DNA of 64,000 bases from Bradyrhizobium sp. CB1015. GTDB lineage: Bacteria > Pseudomonadota > Alphaproteobacteria > Rhizobiales > Xanthobacteraceae. The notes beneath the pieces are model-generated. The model ran no database searches. It had not been told where the DNA came from and was given only the letters and a program-made list of their open reading frames with translations. Within the stretch, counting starts at the first letter, position 1; every line of letters starts with the position of its first letter. The stretch covers positions 1,984,001 through 2,048,000 of the forward strand of contig NZ_CP104174.1 of the NCBI RefSeq assembly GCF_025200925.1, read 5' to 3'. The translations under genes and the position numbers were made by a program. Of the stretch, positions 56,084 through 63,631 are shown piece after piece.

Positions 56084-56170
56084 CTACGCCGCGCGAATCT
56101 GCGCGAGGAAACGATCCACCTCTTCGCGCAGCCGCTGCGATTGCTTGGCAAGCTCGACTTCTCCGCCGGC
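56084..56170 (-). pseudogene. C-terminal remnant of a methyl-accepting chemotaxis protein
   Basis: The minus strand between the TetR stop and the ghrA stop encodes GGEVELAKQSQRLREEVDRF followed by LAQIRAA and a stop. This is the normal C-terminal tail of rhizobial chemoreceptors, and nothing precedes it except the ghrA stop codon, in the same frame. The rest of the receptor gene has been lost, presumably by the rearrangement that placed ghrA here. Confidence 0.65.
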
Positions 56171-57136
56171 TCAATAGCCCCTTGCGCGGTCCACCACGTT
56201 CTCCAGCGCGCCGCCGGCCTCGAACCGCGCGATCTGCTCGGCGACATAGGCCGAGATCGCATCCGCGTCGGTGTCGGCGGCATTGTGCGGCGTCAACACC
56301 ACCTTGGGGTGGGTCCAGAACCGGCTGTCCTTCGGCTGCGGCTCCTGCACGAAGACGTCGAGCGAGGCCGCGCCCAGCGTGCCGTCGTCGAGGCAGGCGA
56401 GAATATCGGCCTCGTTCTGCAGGCCGCCGCGGCCGGCATTGATCAGCACCGGCGCGCCGAGCGGGCTGGTGCGATTGAGCTTTTTGAAGACGTCGCGGTT
56501 GAGGATGCCGTGCGTGTCTGATGTCAGCGGCAGCAGGCTGACCAGGATATCGGTCACGCGCAGGAAGGTGTCCATTCCGGCGGCGCCGTGGAAGCATTCG
56601 ACGCCGTCGATCGTGCGCAGGCTGCGGCTCCAGCCGGCGACGTGGAAGCCGAGCCGCCGCAGCACGCCGGCCGCATCGGCTCCCAACGTGCCCAATCCCA
56701 TGACGCCGACCGTGATCGCGCTCGCCGGCCACTGATATCTGGGCTCCCAGCGCTTCTCGCGCTGCGATTGCCGCAGGTAAAGCTCCTGGCGATGGTGCAT
56801 CAGAACGTGCAGCACGACATATTCGGTCATGCGGTTGGTGAGATCGGGCACGGCGACGCGGACCAGCGGCACCTCGGGCAGGCTCTTGTCGGCCATCAGC
56901 GCGTCGACGCCCGCCCCAAGGTTGAAGATCGCCCGCAGATTTGGGAACGCCCCGAGATCGCCCGGCACCGGCTTCCACACCGCCGCATAATGCACCTCCG
57001 CCGGATCGAGCCCGGCGTCCGGCAGCAGCACCACGCGGCGGTCCCCGCAGACCGCGTCGAAGCGGGCCTTCCAGCGCTCCGGCAGCCAGTTCTGCTGCGT
57101 GCTGTTGATCAGGACGGCCAGTGTGCCCATGGTCAT
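56171..57136 (-). CDS. ghrA: Glyoxylate/hydroxypyruvate reductase A
   Basis: This 321-residue D-2-hydroxyacid dehydrogenase reduces glyoxylate and hydroxypyruvate with NADPH. The nucleotide motif is ITVGVMGLGTLGADAAGVL, and SRSLRTIDGV follows the second strand, with the Arg and Ser fitting NADPH. VLINAGRGGLQNEADI, LDVFVQEPQP and LTPHNAADTDADA carry the catalytic Arg, Glu and His regions. Two starts are possible, MTMGTLAVL or MGTLAVL six nt later. Just after its stop, in the same frame, lies the tail of an old chemoreceptor. Confidence 0.9.
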   Translation of the reverse strand: MTMGTLAVLINSTQQNWLPERWKARFDAVCGDRRVVLLPDAGLDPAEVHYAAVWKPVPGDLGAFPNLRAIFNLGAGVDALMADKSLPEVPLVRVAVPDLTNRMTEYVVLHVLMHHRQELYLRQSQREKRWEPRYQWPASAITVGVMGLGTLGADAAGVLRRLGFHVAGWSRSLRTIDGVECFHGAAGMDTFLRVTDILVSLLPLTSDTHGILNRDVFKKLNRTSPLGAPVLINAGRGGLQNEADILACLDDGTLGAASLDVFVQEPQPKDSRFWTHPKVVLTPHNAADTDADAISAYVAEQIARFEAGGALENVVDRARGY

Positions 57137-57221
57137 TCGAAGTGCCTCTTCAGGTTCCGCTCAAGAAAGCCCTCCTTGGCACGATCTGCCGGATTTTTCT
57201 TGCAAATTTTTTCCGCAGCGC

Positions 57222-57248
57222 TGTCGGCGCGGGGCATATTGGCCCGTC
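57222..57248 (+). promoter_or_regulatory. Candidate ECF42 promoter 1
   Basis: TGTCGG, 17 nt, CGTC. The spacing and both boxes are identical in two other promoters of this neighbourhood. It lies 28 nt before the start of the DGPF-sigma operon, leaving a short leader with GAGGGAAG as ribosome site. ECF42 sigma factors are known to use TGTCGA-like -35 and CG-rich -10 boxes. Confidence 0.7.
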
Positions 57249-57276
57249 TTTAAGACAGACGAGGGAAGTGCCGCCC

Positions 57277-57645
57277 ATGCTTTACGCCATTCTTTGCTAC
57301 CACGATGAGGATTTCGTCGGCTCCTGGAGCAAGGACCAGGACGAGGCCGTGATGAAGAAGCTCGCCGTGGTGCAGGACAGGCTCACCAAGCAAGGCCGGC
57401 TCGGGCCGGTGGCGCGGCTGTTGCCGACGACCGCGGCGGCGACCCTGCGCAAGGAGGATCCGCCGCTGGTGCTCGACGGCCCCTATGCCGAGACCAAGGA
57501 GCAGCTGCTCGGCTTCTACATCGTGGATTGCAAGAACCTCGACGACGCGCTCGACGTCGCACGCGAGCTGGGTGCTGCCAATCCCGGCGGCGCCTACGAG
57601 GTGCGTCCCGTCGGCGTGTTCCGGCCCGGAGGAGACCTGACGTGA
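57277..57645 (+). CDS. DGPF/YCII-domain protein
   Basis: This 122-residue ferredoxin-like fold protein (MLYAILCYHDEDFVGSW) carries the name-giving region as LDGPYAETKEQLLGFY, with Tyr in place of Phe. Such proteins are the standard genomic partners of ECF42 sigma factors; their biochemical role is unknown, though YciI relatives suggest small-molecule chemistry. Its stop overlaps the sigma gene start by 4 nt (GTGA). Confidence 0.88.
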   Translation: MLYAILCYHDEDFVGSWSKDQDEAVMKKLAVVQDRLTKQGRLGPVARLLPTTAAATLRKEDPPLVLDGPYAETKEQLLGFYIVDCKNLDDALDVARELGAANPGGAYEVRPVGVFRPGGDLT

Positions 57646-58928
57646 GCGAGGCCGATACCGCCTGGATCGAGACTGCGCTGACCTCGGCGCGCCCCCAGGC
57701 GGTCGGCGCGCTGCTGCGCTATTTCCGCGATCTCGACACGGCCGAGGAGGCGTTTCAGAACGCGTCCTTGCGCGCGCTCAAGACCTGGCCGCAGAACGGA
57801 CCGCCGCGCGATCCAGCTGCCTGGCTGATCATGGTCGGCCGCAACGTTGCGATCGACGAGGTACGACGCGCGCGCAGGCAACAGCCGCTGCCCGAGGACG
57901 ACCAGGCGATCTCCGATCTCGACGATGCCGAAGGCGCGCTCGCCGAGCGGCTCGACGGCTCGCACTATCGCGACGACATCTTGCGGCTGATGTTCATCTG
58001 CTGCCATCCAGCGCTGCCGGCGACGCAGCAGATCGCGCTGGCGCTGCGCATCGTCTCGGGCCTCACGGTGAAGCAGATTGCACGCGCGTTCCTGGTTTCG
58101 GAAGCGGCGATGGAGCAGCGCATCACGCGCGCCAAGGCAAAGGTCGCCGAGGCCGGCACGCCGTTCGAGGCGCCGGGCGCGGTCGAGCGCTCCGAACGGC
58201 TCGCCGGCGTCGCGGCGATGATCTACCTGATCTTCAACGAAGGCTATTCGGCCAGCGGCGACACCGCCGAAATCAGGAAGCCGCTGTGCGAGGAGGCGAT
58301 CCGGCTGGCGCGGCTGCTGCTGCGGCTGTTTCCGAGCGAGCCGGAGATCATGGGCCTGACCGCGCTGATCCTGTTGCAGCACGCGCGCAGCGCCGCGCGC
58401 TTTGCCGCGGACGGATCGCTGATCCTGCTGGACGATCAGGATCGTTCCTTGTGGAACGGCACCATGATTGCGGAGGGCCTCGCGCTGATCGACAAGGCGA
58501 TGCGCCACCGCCGCAGCGGGCCCTACCAGATCCAGGCGGCGATCGCCGCGCTGCATGCGCGCGCAGCGACGCCCGAGGAGACCGACTGGACGGAGATCGA
58601 CCTGCTCTACGGCGCGCTCGAAATGGTGCAGCCGTCGCCGGTGGTGACGCTCAACCGGGCGGTTGCGGTCTCCAAGGTGCGCGGGCCGCAGGCCGCGCTC
58701 GATCTGATCGAGCCGCTGGCGCCGAAGCTCGCCAATTATTTCCATTTCTATGGCGTACGCGGCGCGTTCCTGATGCAACTCGGCCGCAACGACGACGCCC
58801 GTATCGCCTTCGACCGCGCCATCGCGCTCGCCAACACCTCGGCCGAAGCCGCCCACATCCGCATGCATCTCGATCGCCTGATCCGGGACAGCCAGCCCAA
58901 GGCAAAGGAAAGCGCCAAGGCGAAGTGA
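57642..58928 (+). CDS. ECF42-type RNA polymerase sigma factor with C-terminal extension
   Basis: This is a 428-residue sigma factor. Region 2 spans about residues 25-80 (RYFRDLDTAEEAFQNASLRA, WLIMVGRNVAIDEVRR) and region 4 about 122-168 (LPATQQIALALRIVSGLTVK, MEQRITRAKAK). The remaining 250 residues (LIFNEGYSASGD, IRLARLLLRLFPSEPE, NRAVAVSKVRGPQAALDL) form the helical, TPR-like extension that defines this group and stands in for an anti-sigma factor. No anti-sigma gene is nearby. The GTG start overlaps the DGPF gene. It likely drives its own promoter and two others nearby. Confidence 0.92.
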   Translation: MSEADTAWIETALTSARPQAVGALLRYFRDLDTAEEAFQNASLRALKTWPQNGPPRDPAAWLIMVGRNVAIDEVRRARRQQPLPEDDQAISDLDDAEGALAERLDGSHYRDDILRLMFICCHPALPATQQIALALRIVSGLTVKQIARAFLVSEAAMEQRITRAKAKVAEAGTPFEAPGAVERSERLAGVAAMIYLIFNEGYSASGDTAEIRKPLCEEAIRLARLLLRLFPSEPEIMGLTALILLQHARSAARFAADGSLILLDDQDRSLWNGTMIAEGLALIDKAMRHRRSGPYQIQAAIAALHARAATPEETDWTEIDLLYGALEMVQPSPVVTLNRAVAVSKVRGPQAALDLIEPLAPKLANYFHFYGVRGAFLMQLGRNDDARIAFDRAIALANTSAEAAHIRMHLDRLIRDSQPKAKESAKAK

Positions 58929-58937
58929 GGACTCGTC

Positions 58938-59038
58938 GTCATTCCGGGGCGATGCGAAGCATCGAACTCCGGTGCGCGCTTGCGCACCTGAGAATCTCGA
59001 GATTCCGGGTTCGGTCCTGCGGACCGCCCCGGAATGAC
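58938..59038. repeat. 101-bp palindromic element Z, copy 1
   Basis: The terminal inverted repeats are perfect 14-mers GTCATTCCGGGGCG and CGCCCCGGAATGAC. Inside are three small hairpins: GATGCGAAGCATC, GGTGCGCGCTTGCGCACC and GGTCCTGCGGACC. Another copy of the same length, in the opposite orientation, lies near 63.5 kb. It fills the spacer after the sigma gene. Confidence 0.8.
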
Positions 59039-59059
59039 GATCAAAAACATTCCGTATCT

Positions 59060-59086
59060 TGTCGGCCCCCGCCATCTCCGTTCGTC
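59060..59086 (+). promoter_or_regulatory. Candidate ECF42 promoter 2
   Basis: TGTCGG, 17 nt, CGTC: the same boxes and spacing as upstream of the DGPF-sigma operon. It stands 26 nt before the SRPBCC gene, giving a short leader with AGGGGAG-like ribosome site (CCAGGGGAGCC). Confidence 0.7.
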
Positions 59087-59112
59087 CTTAGCCCGTACCA
59101 GGGGAGCCATTC

Positions 59113-59652
59113 ATGCTGAAAGCCATTGCCGTCATCGCCATCGTTCTCGCCGTCGGCATTGCCGCGGTCCTCGTCTTTGCCCTGACCAAACCCGACACGT
59201 TCCGCGTCGAGCGCTCGCTCGCCGTGAAGGCGCCGGCCGCTGCGATCTATCCGCTGGTTGCCGATTTCCATCGCTGGACGGCCTGGTCGCCCTATGAGAC
59301 CCGCGACCCCGCCATGAGGCGGACGTTCGGCGGAACCGGGGCAGGCAAGGGCGCGACCTATGCCTGGGACGGCAACAACAATGTCGGCGCCGGCCACATG
59401 GAGATCCTGGAGGCGAACGGGCCCTCCAGGCTCCGCATCAAGCTGGATTTCGAGCGGCCGTTCGAAGGACACAACACCGCCGAGTTCACCTTTGTGCCGC
59501 AAGGCGATGCCACACTCGTCACATGGGCGATGTACGGTCCGGCCCCGTTCCTGTCCAAGGTCATGCAGGTGTTCATCAACATGGACAGCATGATCGGCAA
59601 GGATTTCGAGGCGGGCCTCGCCGGCCTGAAGAAGCTCACCGAGAAGCAATAA
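59113..59652 (+). CDS. SRPBCC family protein with N-terminal membrane anchor
   Basis: This is a 179-residue protein. One hydrophobic segment (AIAVIAIVLAVGIAAVLVFAL, residues 4-24) anchors or exports it. The rest is an SRPBCC (START-like) ligand-binding fold: AIYPLVADFHRWTAWSPYE, AGHMEILEANGPSRLRIKLD and the C-terminal helix MIGKDFEAGLAGLKKL. The ligand is unknown. It is followed 29 nt later by a VOC-fold gene; SRPBCC and VOC proteins are frequent members of DGPF/ECF42 neighbourhoods. Confidence 0.87.
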   Translation: MLKAIAVIAIVLAVGIAAVLVFALTKPDTFRVERSLAVKAPAAAIYPLVADFHRWTAWSPYETRDPAMRRTFGGTGAGKGATYAWDGNNNVGAGHMEILEANGPSRLRIKLDFERPFEGHNTAEFTFVPQGDATLVTWAMYGPAPFLSKVMQVFINMDSMIGKDFEAGLAGLKKLTEKQ

Positions 59653-59681
59653 GCGTCACTGCAACGAAGAGGAGAGAAACG

Positions 59682-60095
59682 ATGCTCAATCCCTATCTGT
59701 TCTACCAGGACAATTGCGAAGCGGCGTTCAACTATTACGCCAAGGTTCTCGGCGGCAAGATCGACGCAATGATGCGCGCATCGGATGCACCGCCGGAGAT
59801 GCCGGCTGTGCCCGGCCGCGAGAAGATGATCATGCATGCGCGCATGTCGCTCCCCGACGGCAGCGTGCTGATGGCTTCCGACGCGCCGGCCGAGCACTTT
59901 CACAAGCCGCAGGGCTTCTCGGTCTCGCTCACGGTCAAGGACCCCGCGGATGGCGAGCGCAAGTTCAACGCGCTCGCCGACGGCGGCAGCGTCACCATGC
60001 CTTTCAGCAAGACGTTCTGGGCCAAGGGCTTTGGCATGTGTGTCGACAAGTTCGGCATTCCCTGGATGGTGAATTGCCCGGCCGAAGGCATGTGA
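59682..60095 (+). CDS. VOC/PhnB-like glyoxalase-fold protein
   Basis: This 137-residue protein is of the PhnB/3-demethylubiquinone-methyltransferase-like VOC group. LNPYLFYQDNCEAAFNYYAK, MIMHARMSLPDGSVLMASDA and a C-terminal FGIPWMVNC are hallmarks. The usual metal ligands of glyoxalases are only partly evident, so catalytic activity is uncertain. GGAGAG precedes the ATG. It probably shares the SRPBCC transcript. Confidence 0.87.
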   Translation: MLNPYLFYQDNCEAAFNYYAKVLGGKIDAMMRASDAPPEMPAVPGREKMIMHARMSLPDGSVLMASDAPAEHFHKPQGFSVSLTVKDPADGERKFNALADGGSVTMPFSKTFWAKGFGMCVDKFGIPWMVNCPAEGM

Positions 60096-60126
60096 CGGGC
60101 GCGACCGCGATCCGTCGCGTTGCGAT

Positions 60127-60155
60127 CCCCTCTCTCCAATGCTGCGGGAGAGGGG
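60127..60155. terminator. Hairpin after VOC gene
   Basis: An 8-bp stem CCCCTCTC/GAGAGGGG with a 13-nt loop lies 31 nt after the VOC stop and before a convergent lipoprotein gene. There is no T-run; a terminator role is plausible only. Confidence 0.45.
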
Positions 60156-60199
60156 ACGTACGCTTCGTTACGTTACGCGCCGATCGGCCGTTTCTCCTC

Positions 60200-60550
60200 T
60201 CACCGGATTGATCCGGTGACGTCCTCGCGCGGGGGCGACGATTCCACGCAGCGAGGACAGATCACGAGCTTGGCGCCGAGCTGCCTGTCGTTCTCCGCCT
60301 GTATCTCGTCCTGGACCGCCCACCACGCCTCGGAATATGGGCGCAATGTGCCGAGCACTTTTTCCCGCTCCTGATTCGGATCACTTGCGGCCGGCGCGCC
60401 GGTCGTGACGCGCCGCTTGGCGACATGCGGACGGTTCGGATCCTTGCCGAGACCATCCCATGCGATGGCGCGGCGTTCCTGCGCAGGCGCCTCTGCGCAT
60501 CCGATTAGCGCTGTGCAAAAAGTAAGCACGATCAAGCCGTGTCGAATCAT
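60200..60550 (-). CDS. Small hypothetical lipoprotein
   Basis: This is a 116-residue protein of unknown function. The start MIRHGLIVLTFCTALIGCAE gives a lipoprotein signal, with LIGC as lipobox and the lipidated Cys near residue 18. The mature part is hydrophilic, with CPRC near the C-terminus (a C-x2-C pair) and a conserved-looking EREKVLGTLRPYSEAWWAVQ helix. It is probably anchored in an envelope membrane. An earlier in-frame Met exists but would spoil the signal peptide. Confidence 0.65.
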   Translation of the reverse strand: MIRHGLIVLTFCTALIGCAEAPAQERRAIAWDGLGKDPNRPHVAKRRVTTGAPAASDPNQEREKVLGTLRPYSEAWWAVQDEIQAENDRQLGAKLVICPRCVESSPPREDVTGSIR

Positions 60551-60946
60551 GCTGGGCTTTTGCCTCCATAAGCAGCGCGCAGAATCTGCGAAAGACACGC
60601 GCATCATCGGTTCAATGGAACTCAAGGCAAAACAAGCTTGCCGGCATGGCCGAATATGAGTCGTGCTTTCGCATCACTTTGCGGACGCAGTGAGGCCGCT
60701 TCATGAAGCGAGCTGCATCGCACAACAATTGGCGCAATATTGGGCTGTGATCTGCACGCCAGAATCGCTATTGGTGATTCATAAAAGCTACAAACTGGGA
60801 TGGACGTCACTTGCAAGGGGAGCGACCGATGGCGGCGGCGCTACAGATCAACTTTGCTCTTTGGGGAATGCTCATTTGCGCCAGCGCGAAGCTGGCGCCA
60901 GTGATCCAGACGCTCTTTTGAAAGCGGTTGGCGGCTGCCGGCTGTA
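60551..60946. other. Gene-free spacer with one hairpin
   Basis: About 400 bp between two minus-strand genes. I see no credible reading frame. The only clear feature is a perfect 8-bp stem GCGCCAGC/GCTGGCGC with a GCGAA loop (60878-60898), about 50 nt past the stop of the secreted-protein gene, possibly its transcript end. The promoter of the lipoprotein gene must lie toward the left end. Confidence 0.5.
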
Positions 60947-61384
60947 TCAGCGGCAACGCGGATAGATCGCGGCGAGATCGCGCCCCTTCAACAGCAGCAG
61001 CCGCGAGCTAAGACCGCCACGGCGGCTGATCCAGTCGCGCACCGGGCCGGGATAGGCGGCAAGCACCGCGACCGATGCTTCCGGCTCGGCATAGAAGCGC
61101 CCGCGCCGGTCCACCGATCGCGCGGCGTGGAAGCCGAGCACGGCGCGCTTGGTGACGCAGATGCGCTCGCCCGGCACGATGCTCAGCACCAGCGTGCAGG
61201 CGGACAGGCAGGGGCCGTCGATCACCACGCGCTCGCCGCTCTCGCGCACCTTTTCGAACAGATCGAGGAACGGCCCGACCTGTCCGCCCGGGGACTGGAT
61301 GATGCGGATCTCGGCCGCCGCGGGCGTGACGGCGAGCAGCGCTGATGCAAACATCAAGGCTTTGAGGAAGGTGATGCGTTGCAT
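60947..61384 (-). CDS. Secreted ClpP/crotonase-like hypothetical protein
   Basis: This 145-residue protein has a signal peptide (FLKALMFASALLAVTPAAAE). The mature part reads IIQSPGGQVGPFLDLFEKVR, VVIDGPCLSACTLVLS and RAVLGFHAARS, resembling the small periplasmic ClpP-like proteins of alphaproteobacteria, where a Ser near SPGG or SACT could be a nucleophile. Proteolytic activity has not been shown for the group as far as I know. The start was chosen at the Met beginning the signal peptide. Confidence 0.7.
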   Translation of the reverse strand: MQRITFLKALMFASALLAVTPAAAEIRIIQSPGGQVGPFLDLFEKVRESGERVVIDGPCLSACTLVLSIVPGERICVTKRAVLGFHAARSVDRRGRFYAEPEASVAVLAAYPGPVRDWISRRGGLSSRLLLLKGRDLAAIYPRCR

Positions 61385-61412
61385 GGCACTCTCCACCAAC
61401 TTAGGTTTCGTC

Positions 61413-61463
61413 GGGTGGGTTAGCCTACGGCTGCGCGAAGCGCAGTCCGTTGCGTAACCCACC
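61413..61463. repeat. Hairpin repeat GGTGGGTTA...TAACCCACC
   Basis: The arms GGTGGGTTA and TAACCCACC enclose CTGCGCGAAGCGCAG, itself a hairpin. I know this GGGTGGGTTAGC/GCGTAACCCACC unit as frequent in Bradyrhizobium spacers. Related bits (TCACCCACCCTACAAGG) continue toward the SDR stop, filling the spacer. Confidence 0.65.
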
Positions 61464-61547
61464 ATCTTTCTCGCCGCGTGAAAGGAGGGGGCTACGCCCG
61501 GCGGCCGCGCTTCGCGCTGCCGCAGTGCTCACCCACCCTACAAGGTT

Positions 61548-62336
61548 CTACCCGTTGCGCCGTTGTCCGCGCAGCGTCGGCAGGCCGATACCCGCCGCAT
61601 CGAAGCCGCCGTCCACGGCCAAAATTTGGCCGGTGATGTAGCTCGCGCTGCCCGAGCACAGGAAATAGATCGCCTCCGCGAGCTCCTCTTCCAGGCCGTA
61701 GCGGTTGAGCGGGATGGCGTCGTGATAGTCGGCGCGGATCTCCTTGGTGTGCACCTGCTTGGCCATGGCTGTGTCGACCGGTCCCGGCGCGACCGCGTTG
61801 ACACGGATGTTGAGGGAGGCGAGCTCGACCGCGAGCTGCTTGGTGAGGTGCGCAAGGCCTGCCTTGCTGGTGCCGTAGGCCGAGCGCAGCGTCGAGGCGC
61901 GCACAGCCGAGATCGAGGTGATGTTGACGATGGCGCCGCCATTGCCGTCGCGCATCAAGGGCACGGCTGCCTTGGTGCAGAGAAACGGGCCGGTGAGGTT
62001 GACCTCGAGCACGCGGCGCCAGTCGGCCTCCGACGTCTCCATCAGCGGCGCGAACACTGCGATGCCGGCATTGTTGACCAGCGCATCCAACCGGCCGAAC
62101 CGCCGCTCGATCCCCCTCATCGCATCGCTGACTGCGGCCGCGTCCGAAACGTCGCAGGTCAGCGCCAGCGTCGCCTCGCTCTGGCCGATCTCGGCAACCG
62201 TGCGGCCGAGCAGCTCGCCCTCGATGTCGAGCAGCGCCACGCGCCAGCCTTCTGCGAGGAACTTCTTCGCGGTCGCAAGCCCGATGCCGCGGGCGGCTCC
62301 GGTGACGAGAGCGACTTTTTGCGTGGCTTGCGGCAT
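61548..62336 (-). CDS. Short-chain dehydrogenase/reductase
   Basis: This is a 262-residue classical SDR: VALVTGAARGIGLATAKKFL (8-27), acidic LLDIEGE after strand 2 (suggesting NAD), NNAGIAVFAPLMETSEADW, catalytic Ser in ITSISAVRAS and YGTSKAGLAHL (Y-x3-K), and VNAVAPGPVDTAMA. It resembles 3-ketoacyl/glucose dehydrogenase-type SDRs; the substrate is unknown. It runs opposite to the DGPF genes and has no ECF42-type promoter before it. Confidence 0.88.
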   Translation of the reverse strand: MPQATQKVALVTGAARGIGLATAKKFLAEGWRVALLDIEGELLGRTVAEIGQSEATLALTCDVSDAAAVSDAMRGIERRFGRLDALVNNAGIAVFAPLMETSEADWRRVLEVNLTGPFLCTKAAVPLMRDGNGGAIVNITSISAVRASTLRSAYGTSKAGLAHLTKQLAVELASLNIRVNAVAPGPVDTAMAKQVHTKEIRADYHDAIPLNRYGLEEELAEAIYFLCSGSASYITGQILAVDGGFDAAGIGLPTLRGQRRNG

Positions 62337-62503
62337 TGGCTGATCTGTCCTGTGTTCGGGAGGGGCGTGCGAGAGCGCCGGCCCCTTTTACTGCCCTTTC
62401 GTTTCGGCGTGAAAGGCCTCGCGCCAGGCCGATGGACTCCGGTGCGGCCCAGAATGCGCCAGCCGCGGCTGCATTGCGGCCTCCAAAATAATCCCTGTCC
62501 CGC

Positions 62504-62530
62504 TGTCGGCCCGGCAGAAGGCCGTTCGTC
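62504..62530 (+). promoter_or_regulatory. Candidate ECF42 promoter 3
   Basis: TGTCGG, 17 nt, CGTC, identical to the other two. It lies 76 nt before the second DGPF gene, so the leader is longer than at the other promoters. The spacer between the divergent SDR gene and this promoter shows nothing else recognisable. Confidence 0.68.
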
Positions 62531-62606
62531 TTGGAGGTGAGCGCGGGCCAGCCCTTTTTCCGCCCGCAGGGCATATCGGAATGATTGAGAGCAACAAGGA
62601 ACTACC

Positions 62607-63011
62607 ATGCGATTCATGATGCTGATGATCCCGCTCGGCTACGAGAACGCGCCGCCGGAGCTTCAACTCGATCCCGAGCGCGTTGCCGCGATGATGCGCT
62701 ACAACGAGGCGCTGAAGGACGCGGGCGTGCTGATCACGCTCGATGGGCTGCACCCACCATCGACCGGGGCACGGGTCTCGTTTGCGACCGGCCGGCCCGT
62801 CGTCACCGACGGGCCCTTCGCGGAGGCCAAGGAAGTCCTGGGCGGCTATTGGATGATCGAGGTCGCCTCGCGCGCCGAGGCGATCGCCTGGGCCAAGAAA
62901 TGTCCCGCTTCAGCCAACGAGATCATCGAGGTCCGCCAAGTGCAGGAGATGGCCGATTACTCGCCCGAAGTGCAGGAGATCGTCGCCGGGTTTGACGATC
63001 TGAAGACGTAG
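62607..63011 (+). CDS. DGPF/YCII-domain protein
   Basis: This 134-residue protein (MRFMMLMIPLGYENAP) carries the exact DGPF motif in VVTDGPFAEAKEVLGGYWMI at about residues 67-86. It belongs to the group typically controlled by ECF42 sigma factors. A second YCII-type gene follows 48 nt later. The function is unknown. Confidence 0.88.
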   Translation: MRFMMLMIPLGYENAPPELQLDPERVAAMMRYNEALKDAGVLITLDGLHPPSTGARVSFATGRPVVTDGPFAEAKEVLGGYWMIEVASRAEAIAWAKKCPASANEIIEVRQVQEMADYSPEVQEIVAGFDDLKT

Positions 63012-63059
63012 ACGAGACAGCCGCTGCGCGATGTCCCAATCAACCTGAGGAGAAGACCC

Positions 63060-63425
63060 ATGAGCACCGAACACACATTCCTCGCCATCTATCTCGGCAG
63101 CACGAGCGGATCCAAAATGGCGGCGTGGCGCGCGCTGCCCGAGGCCGAACGGAAGGCGAAGGAGCAGGAGGGCATGGCGGCCTGGCACGGCTGGGTCGAG
63201 AAGCACAAAGCCGTGATCGTCGAGATGGGCGGCCCGCTCGGCAAGACCCGCAGGATCGACCGGAGCGGCATCACCGAGGTCAGCAACGCGCTGACCGGTT
63301 TCACCGTGGTGCGCGCCGCCTCGCAGGAGGACGCTGCCAAGCTGTTCGAGAACCATCCGCATTTTGCGATTTTCCCGGGCGAGGCCATCGAGGTCATGCC
63401 CGTGCTGCCGATTCCGCAGATGTAG
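63060..63425 (+). CDS. YCII-related protein
   Basis: This is a 121-residue protein with the YCII-like ferredoxin fold: TFLAIYLGSTSGSKMAAW at the N-terminus, ALTGFTVVRAASQEDAAKLF and NHPHFAIFPGEAIEVMPVLP at the end. It lacks the DGPF motif itself. The start follows AGGAGAAG. It probably shares the transcript of the preceding DGPF gene. Confidence 0.85.
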   Translation: MSTEHTFLAIYLGSTSGSKMAAWRALPEAERKAKEQEGMAAWHGWVEKHKAVIVEMGGPLGKTRRIDRSGITEVSNALTGFTVVRAASQEDAAKLFENHPHFAIFPGEAIEVMPVLPIPQM

Positions 63426-63449
63426 GTTCAGGGCAGTAATAAGTTGGCC

Positions 63450-63550
63450 GTCATTCCGGGGCGATGCGAAGCATCGAACCCGGAATCTCGAGATTTTCAG
63501 ATGCGCAAGCGCGCACCATAGTTCGGCTCTTTGAGCCGCCCCGGAATGAC
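63450..63550. repeat. 101-bp palindromic element Z, copy 2
   Basis: Same 14-bp ends and same length as copy 1. The interior reads in the opposite direction, and the outer small hairpins differ in sequence but keep pairing (GATGCGAAGCATC; GGCTCTTTGAGCC). It lies between the YCII gene and the TetR gene. Confidence 0.8.
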
Positions 63551-63604
63551 TGCGGAGAATACGGGTTAATCAAACTCGGCCCCCGCTAGTGACCTTCACG
63601 CCCG

Positions 63605-63631
63605 GCTCATGTAAAGGTCGTTCACATGAGC
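63605..63631. promoter_or_regulatory. Palindrome over TetR start codon, candidate operator
   Basis: GCTCATGT and ACATGAGC flank an 11-bp centre. The right arm contains the ATG of the TetR gene. A 27-bp palindrome at this place suits autorepression. Confidence 0.55.
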
